Of a DNA stretch of 64,000 nucleotides, positions 46,907-59,871 are shown one piece after another. The stretch is from Sclerotiophoma versabilis (lineage: Eukaryota > Ascomycota > Dothideomycetes > Pleosporales > Didymellaceae). Each line of letters opens with the position of its first letter. The first letter of the stretch is position 1. A program made the translations under genes and the position numbers. The DNA lies in the NCBI GenBank assembly GCA_012274445.1, contig JAAROD010000058.1, positions 620,001-684,000 on the forward strand, read 5' to 3'. A model generated the notes under the pieces. The model was not told where the DNA came from. It did no database searches and was given only the letters and a program-made list of their open reading frames with translations.

Positions 46907-47903
46907 TTATGAACCACCAACAGGAGCCGACGTGCTGAGCCTCTTGGACTGGTCTACAGCATTCAACTCAATGCCCAGTTTTTCAGCTACAGTAACGAAC
47001 CCCTTGCTTCCACTGCCAGAGCTGATCCACAAGTCTACCCAGCCCTCCTGGCGCGCCGTCTCAACTTGCTCCATGCTCCAGTCCTCCTCGTCAGGGCGTT
47101 CGACGTATATGGTCTTCAGGCCATTGTCCTTCGCAGCCCTCAGATCGCTGAGGTGTGCAGCTACCATCACACAGTGTTCAGGGGGCAACTGCAGTTTCTC
47201 AGCAGCTCCAAGATACACGCGCGGCGAAGGCTTGTAGGTACCAAAGAGCTCCGCCGAGAAGATGTGTGTGAAGGGGATGGTGCTGTGAGTGCGAAGGTCC
47301 CCGAGGAGGCTAAGGTTACCATTGGACAGTGTGCACGTATCTGAGATGTTAGCGCCTGATGCCCTGGTGCGGGCTGAACTTACAGAAGAGTCGGTTCAGC
47401 ATGGAGACACCCATAGCAGAGTCCGCCCAAGGTTCCAATCGGTGCCAGACCAGGCTAATAGCACGTAGTTGTTCATCGTCCCACAAACCACTGATCTGCC
47501 ACTGGTCGACCAACTCCTTCAAGGATTCCAGATGGTGGTCATCAACCGACTTCCAAGGAGCAGATGGATCGGTGGCGAGCTTCCGCGTGAACTTCTTGTA
47601 GCTATCTCTCCACTGCTTTGCAAATTTGCCCCAGTGCTGCGTGGTCATATCAGATGCTGTGAGTCTGACACGCGACGCCAACGACGCAGTAGCCGAGTTG
47701 AGCGCAGCATGAGCCTGGGCTTCCAGCTCACCCACGACGGTAGTGCGCCAGTCGACGCAGGTACCGAAGACATCGAAGAAGAGAGCACGAGGGGTTGGTG
47801 AGAGGGCCATAGTGATACCAGAGATTGGTCTCGGAGATGCTTTGGGCAGCGGGGTTGGCGACGAAAGGTCATTTTGTACTGGACGCTGTGGTGATCCTGC
47901 CAT
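46907..47903 (-). CDS. Haloacid dehalogenase-like hydrolase (type II HAD)
   Basis: CDS complement of 47385-47903 (or 47384, depending on the split codon) and 46907-47340, about 317 aa from the first ATG. An internal ATG at 47810 gives about 286 aa and places the HAD motif I (FFDVFGTCVDWR) close to the N-terminus, as is usual, so the shorter form may be real. Motif I has the nucleophile Asp. After the intron come SNGN (motif II region), FGTYKPSPRVYLGAAEKL (Lys of motif III) and MVAAHLSDLRAAKDNGLKTIYV (motif IV region). The family cleaves 2-haloacids or acts on phosphate esters; the substrate is unknown. The intron has a GTAAGT donor and a CTCAG acceptor. Confidence 0.88.
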
Positions 47904-48599
47904 GGAGGGGCCTCACGAATACGATAACGTCAGAGGAACGAGGATTACCGGTTATGCAGTAGGCGGTCAGAAGAGCGTCAACAACAGCAACAAAGCAGAG
48001 TGAAGAGAGTGAAAGAAGAAAAGCTGCAGTAGAACATCCTGCGACGCTCAACGTCGGTCTGCAGAGGAAGTTGTATTTGACCACGCACACACTTGCCGAA
48101 TGCAGCGAGTGCGTCGCAACAGACAAAGAGCGTTCCAGATGTTGAGAGGATACGCTGCTGAACAGTAAGAGCAGTATCTGTAATATTAGGCAACAGTCAA
48201 GGCAAGCACACGGATAAGTCCAGACACACTCGAGCCACAATGCCTCATGGTGGTGATGCAAGACTCGAGATGCAAAGGGTAGAGGATACGTTAGGGACCA
48301 TTCGAGCACCAGCCCCACTATACCCGAATCCACATCGCTATGACCACCGCGTTCGCCCAACATCATAATAAGCAGACGCGTACGATTGTCAGGAAACGAA
48401 CAAAGACATCACAAACACCGGCATAAGTGTGAAATATTATGGTATCATTCCATGTAAAAGCAATCAATCCCACTGATGTGACCGTAAACTCCGTAGCCTA
48501 CTATACAAGGCATTGTGACCATCCACCCAAGCACCGAAACCGACCGTGGACCGATGAGGCCGGTAGAAGTCGTGATATGAAATAGTGAAAGAAATGCGC
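47904..48599. other. Intergenic region between the HAD gene and H4
   Basis: Presumably the HAD gene promoter and the H4 3' region. No gene seen. Confidence 0.5.
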
Positions 48600-49047
<448 letters not shown>

Positions 49048-49557
49048 GTTGATGTGTGTGTGGGGGGAGTTGTTGGAAGTTGGGTGAGATAGTGGAAGCG
49101 GGTTGAAGCTGGGGAGAAGATGCAGTTGGCTGATGATGGAAATAGTGCAGATGGGGATGTTCGGTGTTTAAGAGGACAAGGCGGGTCGTGCACCGCTGCC
49201 GCTGGATCACACACGCCTGACGCCTGCCGGCCCAGATCAAACGCTGCGCACGGGCGCGCTTTCCAGATCAACGACCGTGCCACTTCCTAATCGGGCGCGC
49301 GCCTTAGCGAGCCAATCAGCACAATCGCTCTCACTTGTGAGTTTCGAAGTTGCTGTTCCCGCTGCAAAACAGCGTTGATGTTCTTGCGCCGCTTTCCAGC
49401 GCGCTTTCTGAGTTGATTTTCCAGGCAGCCGCCCGCCCCCGTTTACTTATTAACCTCGCCCGCCCGCCCTCCTCCATCACTCATCCACCACACCAGCTCC
49501 ACTCCACAGCCTCAATAACCATCTCCATCCACAACACTCACATCCACAACATCAACC
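49048..49557. promoter_or_regulatory. Bidirectional H4-H3 promoter region
   Basis: 510 bp between divergent histone start codons. It contains a CCAAT box (49312-49316) near the middle and CT-rich, CA-rich leaders on both sides. A shared promoter would explain matched S-phase expression, as in other fungi with this gene pair. Confidence 0.75.
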
Positions 49558-50192
49558 ATGGCCCGCACTAAGCAGACCGCCCGTAAGTGCCTTCTACTCC
49601 ACTGCACCCACTGCATCGTCAGTGCAGCACCTTGGTGATCGTGTCGCAGCCTGTCTGCCGCCACCACCTTCGCGCTGCACGCCACTGGCTGTGTCCGCTT
49701 CTGCGCGTCATCTCATTACACCTCAACACCATGCAACACATCACTAACACAGTTGCAGGTAAGTCCACTGGTGGCAAGGCTCCCCGTAAGCAGCTCGCCT
49801 CCAAGGCCGCTCGCAAGTCCGCACCATCAACCGGTGGTGTCAAGAAGCCTCACCGCTACAAGCCTGGTACCGTCGCTCTCCGTGAGATCCGTCGCTACCA
49901 GAAGTCCACCGAGCTTCTCATCCGCAAGCTGCCCTTCCAGCGTCTTGTTCGTGAGATCGCTCAGGATTTCAAGTCGGATCTCCGCTTCCAGTCCTCTGCC
50001 ATCGGCGCTCTCCAGGAGTCCGTTGAGGCCTACCTCGTCTCTCTCTTTGAGGACACCAACCTCTGCGCCATCCACGCCAAGCGCGTCACCATCCGTACGT
50101 TCACACCTGTCCGCAACACGACCATTTACTAATAACTCGCAGAGTCCAAGGACATCCAGCTCGCTCGTCGCCTCCGTGGTGAGCGCGGTTAA
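49558..50192 (+). CDS. Histone H3
   Basis: CDS 49558-49582, 49759-50094 and 50143-50192, 136 codons including Met and excluding the stop, the canonical length. It starts [20 protein letters not shown] with K4, K9, K14, K27 and K36 in place, and ends QSKDIQLARRLRGERG, a variant tail of the kind seen in filamentous ascomycetes. The first intron (176 bp) splits Arg8 and ends TTGCAG. The second (48 bp) has a GTACGT donor. Together with H4 it forms the core (H3-H4)2 tetramer. Confidence 0.97.
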
Positions 50193-50769
50193 GCTTGTCA
50201 CTTCATGATACCGGCCTCACGACAACTTCTTGGTCGGTGATGGATATTTGGTTACTTTCATAGGCGTTTTCACGGAATCATGGTTCACGGTCTTCAACTC
50301 GGGTTTATGGGTGCACTGGAGCGGTGCTGAGCATGTAGTATATCCAGCTAATCAGTGATGGTACACTGACGATTGACGAATCGATCGGTTCAAACTTCAG
50401 ACCTTGTCTCTTGCTTGCCTGTGATGTCTGGTGGGCGCGTCGGTGGTTGGCATTTCGCGACTCCCGAAACATCAGCCCCCTCGCGTTCACGCGACGCTTG
50501 CGTGTCGCTTTGGTCCTTTCAACGCATCTTGTCGAAATGCTGCATGGACTATATTAAGGTCTGTCGGCAGCCGCAGCGTGCAGATGGCGCCACTGAGAGC
50601 CTTCGGAGGCTGGATCGATCACCCCGCAGTGACGCTCTCCCTGCGCCCGCTACCATGACCATGATTATGAGTGCAAAGGAAGTTATTGTGCCGTGGCTGG
50701 GCTTGCAAATGCTACAATAGCACTCGGCCCATCGTCATCAGTCGAAAAATTGACCCTGTTAGCTTCAAG
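50193..50769. other. H3 3' region and promoter of the next gene
   Basis: No recognisable gene. Confidence 0.5.
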
Positions 50770-51410
50770 ATGACCTGGCAGCAAGAATTCTGGTCGTGGA
50801 TGAACCCACCTTACGTCAAAACCGCTGTACCTCCAGCAGTTGGCGAAAAGGCGCCTACGACATCGAAGCTCAGCGTCCCCAAAGATGGGAAGCCTACGAT
50901 CATCGCCTTCCTGAGGCACTGCGGCTGTCCTTGTAAGCCAAACCATTACCCCGATCATGCACACCCTACTGATAACAAGCAGTTGCAGAGAAGACATTCC
51001 TCAACTTGCGCGACGCTGCTGCTGCGAACTCCAACGTTCAGTTTATCGCCGTCTCTCACAGCGACCAAGGCTCGACGGACCGCTGGCTCGCTGCTTTACC
51101 TGACACTTCCAAGAACACCCAACCCAACCTACAAATTATCATAGACGTTGAACGAGAAGCGTACGCTGCGTACGGCCTCGGCATTTCAAGCTTCTACCAC
51201 GTTCTCTCGCCTGCTGGCTTGAGCAATTTGAATAAGTTGGGCAAGGAGGAAGGCATCTGGAACAGGCCTACTGAGACCGGAAATAGATGGCAGATCGGAG
51301 GCAACTACGGCGTTGATAAGAACGGCATAGTGCAATGGAATGGGAGGCATCAGCGGGCCGATGACATGTCTGATTTCACGGAGGGCATCTCTCTTGTGAC
51401 GGCACATTAG
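50770..51410 (+). CDS. Peroxiredoxin-like (AhpC/TSA-2 type) thioredoxin-fold protein
   Basis: CDS 50770-50932 and 50983-51410, 196 aa. Splicing rebuilds RHCGCPFAEKTFLNLRD, the thioredoxin-fold active-site region with Cys-Gly-Cys in place of the classical peroxidatic motif. This is followed by the sheet segments FIAVSHSD and LQIIIDVEREAYAAYGLG and the late element WQIGGNYGVDKNGIVQW. These features match the PRXL2/AhpC-TSA_2 group, whose members are poorly characterised redox proteins in fungi. There is no signal peptide, so a cytosolic place is likely. The 50-bp intron has a GTAAGC donor. Confidence 0.82.
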
Positions 51411-51866
51411 TCGAAGGGTGGTTAGTCGAGGGGTGGGCGCGAAGTGAGGCTATCGCACAGCTACACGCTGCAACAAAGAGGGGTTTCTGGCACGCGTGCG
51501 GTAAAGTCTGATTGTCTACGATTGTCGCGCAATATGTTTGCTATCGATTCAAGGCGAAACGTATACCACAATGCAGAGAGAATAGCCCATTGTTCAGAGC
51601 CGTGACTGTCGCGAGTGGTGACATATAGCCTTCCGCTCAACGAATAATGTACAATCGTAACAGGTTGTATAAGTATAGCTCTTGTAATGATCTCGAAGCT
51701 CAGCGCTTGTTAACCCTCGTGTTCATCGCAATTTCAGTGTCTTGGAGCGTGCTTCGCTGCTCCTCAAACTCATGACCTCACGCGAAGCGCGCCTCGGAAG
51801 GCGCGTCTTGCGCTTGTTGCCACCCCACATACACATCACCACTGCGCGCCGCCAGAAAATGGTAAA
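51411..51866. other. Intergenic region upstream of EXO5
   Basis: No gene seen. A short upstream ATG (51859-51891) near its right end overlaps the EXO5 start. Confidence 0.5.
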
Positions 51867-53586
51867 ATGGCCGCACCATCCGTGCCGGTGACGCGTACCT
51901 CAAGCTACTATGGATCTGAAGTCGAGACTGATGTTGACGCTCTTACTTCCCTGAGCGACTACGGCTCAGAGTTTGACGCGACTGAGATTGCCGAAGATAC
52001 GCTGCTGGCAAGCACTCTCGACTCGTTCACCCAATCGCTTCCTAGATCCGCGAAGAACTCGGTTCTACCAAGCATTGAGTTCGGAGAGGGCGAGGTCGAA
52101 GACGAAGACCAAGATGATCTTATTTTCCCACACAAGCCGTCTCTGCTACGTGTGGCGAAGAGACTCCGGCGCAGCGTTGAGAATGTCGACACGCGCAAAG
52201 ACTTTCAGAGCTCGCCAGTCAGGGAGACGCTGGAAGTCGAGTACGCCGACATGTCGCGCCGGGCATGGAGTGGTGCGTTGCTCCAACTCCACGAGCTGCA
52301 CCATCTGATGGACTGACAACTAACAGCGCTTAGTTCCTCTTGAAGAACCGCAACCATCGCCACAACCAAGAAGAACGAAGTCTCCCCGCGTGAAGTCCAT
52401 ACTGAGCACTTCAAGCACACTCTCAGCCCCCGAGGCTGCAGAGGTCGACACGCGTCCGCCCATCGAGCGCTTTCGCACAAAACCCAAGAAGCCGCTCTCT
52501 GTCACCGACCTCGTTTCGCCAGCTTGGTGTGAGTTGCAATACTTCTACACTTTGTCCAAGTTCGGGCGCAAGCCTCGGACGCAAGCCATGCGCACTGGGT
52601 CTAAAATCCACCAAAAGCTGGAAGACGAGGTACACACAACAGTGCCGGTGCAGGTCCAGTCGAAAGAGGACCGTTTCGCTCTGCGGATGTGGAATACGAT
52701 ATCTGGGCTGCGATGTCTGCGCGAGACCGGCCTGACCAGAGAACTCGAAGTCTGGGGTGTGATCGAGGGACAGGTTGTGAACGGCGTCATTGACGAGATC
52801 TCTTACAAGTGCCCTGACCCGGATTTCGAGGCACAGGTCGAACGGGCGAAAGCACAGAAGAGCGGCGGCACAGTACCACTACCCAAGCACCAGCCCAAGA
52901 TTGTGAGTGCCTTCGCCCATGGTTCTGGCGCAGAGAACAATAACAATAACAACTACAACAACAACGATGTATGGATAGGTGGCATCGGACCAGACAGGCA
53001 GATCTATGTCGCGGACGTCAAGACTCGTGGTGTCCAATCGAAGCCAACCGGCGCTTCACTACACCCGACATGGATGCAACTGATGTTGTACCGTAAGCTT
53101 CTCGAATCCCTGTCCCTTAACACCGTAGACGCCGAGACTGTTTTTGCGCGCTACGACCTGAAGCCCTTACAGCCTTTCACTGAGGTTTTTCTTCAAGAGA
53201 TCGACGACATTGGTCCCGAAAACGAAGCCGCTGATTTCCCCAATTTGCTCTCGATGTGGTCTCTGCTTGTTACAGAGATGCAATGTACGGTTCCTCCTTC
53301 CAGTCTTTCGTCCATCCTCCGTGCTGAGTTCCGCTATGCAAGGACAGGCGATGTCATTGGTAGTGAGCTTACTGTGTACGAGACAGACGTGATTGATAAG
53401 TATATTAAAGATGAGATGGCTTGGTGGAAGGGTACTAGAGAGGCCAGGGGTGTGGAGATTGAAGAGGCATTCAAGTGCAGGATATGTGACTTTGCGGAGA
53501 ACTGCACATGGCGGCAAAACAAGGTCGATGAGGCTGTTGAGAAGAGTAGACTCAGGCGGGTGGTAAGGGAGAAGAGCGCTGTCTGA
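51867..53586 (+). CDS. EXO5: Exonuclease V (EXO5/DEM1), Fe-S single-strand DNA exonuclease
   Basis: CDS 51867-52272 and 52334-53586, 552 aa. The frame is fixed by the intron ending GCTTAG at 52333. The core starts with LSVTDLVSPAWCELQYFYTL, which carries the first cluster cysteine. The PD-(D/E)XK nuclease core is visible as ELEVWGVIEGQVVNGVIDEI and VADVKTRGV (Asp and Lys of the active site). Three cysteines near the C-terminus (FKCRICDFAENCTW) complete the 4Fe-4S site. The acidic N-terminal 150 residues are probably disordered. In yeast the enzyme maintains mitochondrial DNA, and in animals it acts in nuclear repair. An Asn-repeat (about 52936-52968) is an odd low-complexity insert. The start has a good AAAATGG context. 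Confidence 0.92.
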
Positions 53587-54506
53587 GGAGCATTGTTAGC
53601 CTGGGCGCTGAGCGTCAACTATTTGCTCTGTGTTAATTTGGTGGCATTGTTTTGGTGTCGTTGGCTCTGATATCCTAGTTCATATATTTCCAGCTCTGTC
53701 ACATTTGCACCTCGTGCGCGTCTTATGCATGGACGATGTTGTGTGGTAAGTAACACGATTGTATAACGACCTTGAGGTCTGGAAATGGCTCTATAGTAAG
53801 ATTCCGTGTATGATATAACATACCTGCATTCTTCATGATCCTGGAAGGACGATAGCTGTCCTTCTGTCCTTCTAGCCCCGTGTTCGTCTTGATGAGCAAC
53901 CCAAATGTGATGACGTCATGCCTTGCCCGTCCCTTTGATTGACTTTGACATCTTTGAGTATTTCAGCATATTTGTACATAGTCCAATGGTCACATTACGG
54001 GTTTTGAGGCTATTTGGAAGGCGTGTTGTGGCGTGGCGATTTCATGTACGAGTAAATGCTTGACCGTATGTGATGTAAACTACTTGGTATGTTGACCAAA
54101 CGCTTGACGCGTGGCATCCATTGGCGTGGAGAAAAGGTCAACTATATTAATAGCAGCCGAACCAACGTATCCAGAACTGTAAGGAAACATCGATAGAGCT
54201 ATCAAAGTCGCGTTGGGTGTTTTGTACAGACGTGTTGTTTGCGCACCTTCACCTTCGAATGCAGACCCCCCCCCCCCTTCTCACCAACAAAACGCGTCAC
54301 CATAAGTACCACTCACCAAATACACATTCAGACAATTAACACACCGTTTCAAAAGGATACCAAGATGGTATACCATGCTCGAATCACCACACGTATAATT
54401 AGCTGCGGCTATATAGTTATTCGCATCCTGCAGGGCGTTCGTCATCCCATTCTCCATGTACCGAAGCTTGGGGACCCTCGTATACTCCAATCATGTCGAG
54501 AGTTAT
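53587..54506. other. Intergenic region between EXO5 and the GH43 gene
   Basis: Convergent 3' regions of about 0.9 kb with a C-rich run near 54267-54278. No recognisable gene. Confidence 0.5.
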
Positions 54507-55653
54507 CTACTGTCCGCTAGGGACCTGATACGGGCCATATCCAGGCCTAGGGAAGTTCGGAGTCCCATCATCATTCCATGTGAACTTCTGCGTGCGAATT
54601 GTCCTCGCGCCCCAGCCGTTTGTCGGGTCCCGCATGCCATGATATACAATCCAGTTCTCGTTACCATCAGGGCTAGTTGTGAAGCTCGCGTGTCCGACAC
54701 CATATGCCTCCTCGCTTGGGTTCTGGTAGAAGACAGGGTACGGGTGCTTACGCCAATCGCCTGGGTTCATCGGGTCGTCGCCAACAAGCTCCAACTGCGC
54801 GAGGCAATAGTTACGATTATCTGAACGGGCGGCGCTGTAGATGAGGAAGTTTTGCTGCGTGTTTGGGTTGATGAGTTGCTGTGGGCCCTCATTGGATGAA
54901 AGACGATCGTTGCTTGCGCGTCCAAATGGAGTCTTCTCCCAGGGATACTCTGGTACCGAAATGATCTGGCGCTCAGCGAAGGGCGAAGAAACGGTCCAAG
55001 GATCCGACAGCTTGGTGATACAGAGGTTGGCTGGCCAGCCATCGTACTGGCGAAACCAGCACGAGTAAATATGATACAGCTGATCGTCATGCTGGAAGTA
55101 GGTGCCGTCGATGGCAAACTGGTCATACGTGTTGAGCTCGCCTTTATAAGTGTAGGAGGCAGCCCAGGGATCAGAACCGATGCCCTCGACAACGTACATG
55201 CGGTGGTTGACCGCGGGGCAGTTATACTCACACCACATCTCGGTCTCGGGTGGCGGGGAGTCGGATCGGGGGTCCGCAGTAAAGATAATGTACCATTTGC
55301 CGTTGAGGTTGTGAAGTTCTGGCGCCCATAAGTCGGTAGAGTAATTCATGCCTGGAGGTGGCTTGAAGAGCAGCTTGGACTCGGCATTGTTCCAGTCAGT
55401 GAGGACCTTGGTGCGCTGTAGAGTGATGTTCTCGTTGTTGGTGTAGGTCATGTAGTAGTAATCGTCATAGCGGAAGACCCAACTGGGCAACGTCAGCTTG
55501 GAGATAGTTGCAGCCTGTGAGGATCACTTACGGATCAGCGCCTACAGCGTCGAGGATTGGGTTCATGAACGTGGTGCTGGAGTTGGTTGCATTTGGAGTC
55601 GAGTAGCAGACACTTGCAGCAGCAAGAGCCAGCGTCAGCAAGAGCTTGAACAT
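54507..55653 (-). CDS. Secreted glycoside hydrolase family 43 (alpha-L-arabinofuranosidase type)
   Basis: CDS complement of 55532-55653 and 54507-55482, 365 aa with one 49-bp intron. A signal peptide (MFKLLLTLALAAASVCYS) is followed by the five-bladed propeller domain. The catalytic trio can be placed: base Asp40 in GADPWV (rebuilt by the splice), Asp166 in FAIDGTYF, and general acid Glu239 in SSNEGPQQL. WAPELHNLNGKWYIIFTAD is the typical family block. The enzyme should remove or cut arabinose side chains of plant cell walls outside the cell, fitting a plant-associated fungus. The start Met is chosen because it directly begins the signal peptide. Confidence 0.92.
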
Positions 55654-56180
55654 GCTCGAGGGCTGCTAATGGCAGTGCTATGAGGTTGATCGACGGAGCA
55701 AGGAAGAAGAGATGCAGGAAATACCAGGGCGCCAGCACTATATAGTAGGCGGAGCGGGGCAGAGAACAGGCGGACAAGCACAGTGAAGGATCCAGGGTAA
55801 AGGTAGATACATGCACAACAGACCTGCGTGGGACATTTTTGAGGAGACCGTGGTATGGCCTCAGCTTCACTTGAACATGAGTGGTATTGTGGTATGGAGA
55901 CGTCCCTGTATGGCCGCGCTGCTAGTCGGGCGGCTTGTTGCCCTCGCAAACACAGCTGCCTCCTGAGGAGAAAGAGCACAATGCATACTGTGCCATGACG
56001 GTTGCTCGAGACAGACACCGACTGCTTGCATGAGACAGACACCGACTGCTTGCATGGGGCGCGCCGGGCAATTCGGTGCCTGAGTGACGCAGTGCGGGGA
56101 AGACGCGGAGCCCATGCACGCTAGCATTGTCGGCAGCTTTTCCGCGCCGTGTTCCACGCCGATCCTCTTCCTCACGCAAA
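55654..56180. other. Divergent promoter region with a 24-bp tandem duplication
   Basis: Between the GH43 gene and the RED-like gene. It contains two perfect 24-bp units (56008-56031, 56032-56055) starting GAGACAGACACC. No gene. Confidence 0.6.
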
Positions 56181-57941
56181 ATGAACAACTCGCAGTTCCG
56201 TCGACTGCTGCTCAGCGACCAGCCTCATCAGCAGGATGGAAGCAAGCCGAGCCCATCGCCGGCCTTGCGCACGCCTGGCGGTGCACTCGGCGCGCGCAAG
56301 CACTCGAGCATACCCATGACACCGTGAGTACCGGCTTCGAGATTCAACACCGCCATGTAACAACGTGACTGCAGGCGCCAGGTAGGTAGAGGCTCTGTCC
56401 AGGCAGACTTTGCTCGCCAGCTGGCAGAGCGCAATGCGAAAGCAAATCCGCAGAAGAAGCCCCGCGCTTCGGCACCGAAAGGCACGAAGCTTGCCGCCGG
56501 CTACACCGATCGCACAAAGCAACGAGTCGACGAGTCAGACAGCGAGATTGCCAAACGCATCAAGAACCTCGAGGAGGCCATGAAGCTTGGGCAAATCGAC
56601 CGCGAGACTTTTGAGAAGCTTGTGTCCGAGATCACCGCCGGCGATGTGACCACGACACATTTGGTCAAGGGCCTGGACAGGAAACTACTTGAGCGAGTAA
56701 GGCGGGGCGAAGATGTTCTGGGCGGCGACAAGGAAGCAACCGCCAAGGCAGAGGAGCAGGAGGAAGCTGTCGAAGACGTGGAGGACGTGGAAGACGCGTT
56801 CGATGAGCTAGCTGAGACAGACCTTGGTTCCGTCACTCGCGAGAAGGTGGAGAAAAAGGGTGAAAAGATGATGGCACCGCCACCACCACTCGCAGGTGCG
56901 AAACGGACACGAGCGGATATTCTAGCAGAGCTCAAGCGACAGCGTGAGGAGGCAGCGAGGGCAGCAGAGGCAGAACATGAGAAGAGATTCCCAACTCTAG
57001 GACCTGGCTTTCGAAAAATCACTCCCCAAGGCGAGCAATCGAGAATTGAGATCGACGAGAAGGGACGCGAAGTACTGATCATTACAGCGCCAGATGGTAA
57101 AGAGAAGAGAAAGGTCAGGAAGTTGAAGACCGAAGTTCAGCAGGCGCCCGAAGTACGGCATGATCTGGACGATGTAACGAAGCCAATAAACATGCACAAC
57201 CTGCCGGATCCGAAGAAGCAGGAGGAGTCGGAGGACGAAGATATCTTCGCAGGAGTCGGATCGAATTACAACCCCCTTGCAAACCTCGATGACGACGACG
57301 ATGACGAAGACTCGGAGGAGGAAGGAGAAGCTGCGCCAGACACTGCACCCCAGAAAGAAGTCACGAAATCAGCACCTGATTCTACGTCTTCAGAGGTACC
57401 GGAGGAGCATCTCCCACAGGAAGCATCGAAGCAATCCGAGCCCAGTCAGCCTGTGAAGAGAGACTACTTCAAGTCTGGGGCTACCCACAGCAGCGCTCCC
57501 GACAGCACTTCCGGTAACTCCTCAGCAGATGCCACAGTCCGCGCTGCCCTGGCCAAGGTGCGGAATCTTGATGAGAATTCAACGCTTCTGCAAAACTTGT
57601 CCTCTGCCAATCCAAGCGACGCAGACTCCAGAGAAGCTCGCCTCAAAAAGCGCGCCGCCGAACTTGCAGCCTCAGATCGCGATATGGAAGATATCGACAT
57701 GGGCTTCGGCGAGTCTCGATTCGACGATGCTGATGAGATGGAGCGGGAAGGGGAGAAGATCAAGTTTAGTGAGTGGAAGGGACTGGGTGCTGGTGGCGAT
57801 GATGATGACGAGGATACACTCAAGGCTGCAAAGAAGAGGAAGCGAGGACCGAAGAAGAGGAAAGGAGATGTGAATAATGCCGACGATGTCCTCAAAGCCA
57901 TGGAAAGGCATAGGGAGAAGAAGACGAAGACGTTGGGATAA
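56181..57941 (+). CDS. RED/IK-like protein, probable spliceosome component
   Basis: CDS 56181-56323 and 56375-57941, 569 aa. The N-terminal region (NNSQFRRLL, then DFARQLAERNAKANPQ and AAGYTDRTKQRVDES, residues about 1-110) resembles the conserved N-terminal region of RED/IK proteins, which partner SMU1 in the precatalytic spliceosome. A middle helical segment (EEAMKLGQIDRETFEKLV) is followed by a long acidic, low-complexity region and a basic tail (KKRKRGPKKRKG, then REKKTKTLG) that could be a nuclear localisation signal. The family call rests on short motifs and layout. It could also be another nuclear RNA-processing factor. Confidence 0.6.
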
Positions 57942-58139
57942 GGAGTCTGATTACGCTATATACCCTCTTTACTCCACATGCAAGACCATTAATTATATTC
58001 TCCTTTGCATGGCCTCCTTCGAGCTCCACAATTCCCCCAACATGTTGCTCTAGACCCTGCATATGCTCTATCACATGCAGCTGAACCGGTGTGAGTCGAC
58101 GAGGCCAGACGCCGATGCGCTAGTGCGTCATCTCAAACA

Positions 58140-59143
58140 ATGTCCATAGCAGGCCACGATCCACACGAAGCCTCACCGAACACCACCGACATGCCTCAGC
58201 AACAGCGACAGTCTGCCCTGAGTAACATACCCAGGGTCGTCATTCAGCCGACATGGGATAACATGATTGCAGTATCGTATCTGCCGAAAGTATGCGCGCT
58301 TTCCAAATACTGCAAGCCGAGCTAATAGGCAACAGGGCTTCTTCTTCTTCATCACACATCCGTACCTCTATCCCATGCTGAAGACTCGTCTTTTGCCCGC
58401 CTTTCTGCTCAGCGCATTCGTCTTACTGAACCTGTTCTTCTGGACCTACCTACCACAGGTCGCGTTCCTGTCGATATTCCACAAGGGTGGCAGTGCATGG
58501 GTGAACGGCACATTCCTCGTACTGGGGGAGGGAGCGGCTGTGGTAGCTATTCTGTTTGAAGCCTTTTTGGTGGACGAGACTCAAGTGGACATTTTCGATG
58601 CGGTCATGATTCATAAAGGCTACGAAGACCTCATCCGCCAGCACCGCCCTGTGTCAGAGCAGAGCTTGAATGATCCTGTACGCCGACTTGGAAGGCCAAC
58701 AAAAACCTCGGTCTACGCACCGTTCTCCTTCCGTCAGATCGCCGAATTCATCATGCTACTACCGCTCAACTTTGTGCCATTTGTAGGAGTGCCGCTGTTT
58801 CTCCTCCTTACCGGATACCGCGCAGGACCCTTCCAGCATTGGCGGTACTTCCAGCTCTTGGGCTTTGACCGCAAGCAAAGGGAAGAATTTGTGGGCAAGC
58901 GAAGATGGCAGTATACATGGTACGTTAATTGATACGAAGCGCTGTGCAGCTTACTGAGAATCTCCCAGGTACGGCACAATCTATCTGTTCTTGCAGCTGG
59001 TGCCGCCATTCAGTATGCTGTTCCTTCTGACAGCCGCTGCCAGCTCTGCACTATGGGCAGCCGATTTGGAGACAGCTCGACGAGAACAGGAGGAAAGGCT
59101 GATCACCCCCGAGTATACAGACGACCCGGACGCTGCGGTGTGA
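58140..59143 (+). CDS. EI24/RRT8-like multispanning membrane protein
   Basis: CDS 58140-58289, 58336-58919 and 58969-59143, 302 aa. After about 65 hydrophilic residues there are four hydrophobic segments: LLPAFLLSAFVLLNLFFW, FLVLGEGAAVVAILFEAFLV, FIMLLPLNFVPFVGVPLFLLL and LQLVPPFSMLFLLTAAASS. The PLNFVPFVGVPLFLLLTGYRAGP block followed by WRYFQLLGFDRKQREEFV is typical of the fungal outer-spore-wall RRT8/LDS group related to EI24/CysZ. Lipid-droplet or ER location is likely by family. An in-frame ATG at 58191 could also be the start. Confidence 0.8.
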
Positions 59144-59871
59144 GGCACGTAATAGTAGTAGCATCATAAGCTGAATGCAATGACCACATCAGACTTGTAA
59201 TCGTACATTGTTACAATTGAGCCTTTTACTGAAGGCCAAGCGTCTGCATCTGGGTAATCGGGTAAGAGCTCCCAAGCAACGGAGCACCCTGTCACAACCG
59301 AGCTTACGTCAACGCTGCCAGGCTAAACTGGCTTCGACAGATACAACACGCCATCGATAATGACGCAAATTGATCTCCTGCTTGATACTTACATGGTGCA
59401 CTCCAATGTTGTAGTCCAGGGCCAAAGAGCTGCATGACGTTGCGTTTTGAGCAGCTCAGAATGGTGTTTTGAGACTAGGATCAATGACTGTGGGAATTCT
59501 AACGCAGCATTGAAAACTGTCGATAAAAAGTCGCTAGATATCCAGCAGAGCAACCCATATCCTCATGGAATACGACCATGAGCACCTCCAGGGCCGGATT
59601 GTATGGGGAATGCAGGGATCGAAGCTCGTCGGGGCCGAAAGCGTCTGGGGAGTGGGCCAACCAGAGTTTCATCCCGGCATGCAGGAACTGGCGCGGTCCG
59701 CACGTGCCGTCCAAGAGTGAGCAGGTGACGACACTGCGATAGCTCCTGCCGCTAGCTGCCCCCAGCCTCCCAGGTAACCATAACCGCCCTCCCGTCACAG
59801 TCCTCCATCGTCCACTCCACCTGCATTCTTCGAGTGCAGTCCATCATCAACACAGATCGTTTACTACCACT
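59144..59871. other. Intergenic region upstream of PEP4
   Basis: No recognisable gene. The last 100 bp is CT/CA-rich, as expected of a strong leader. Confidence 0.5.
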
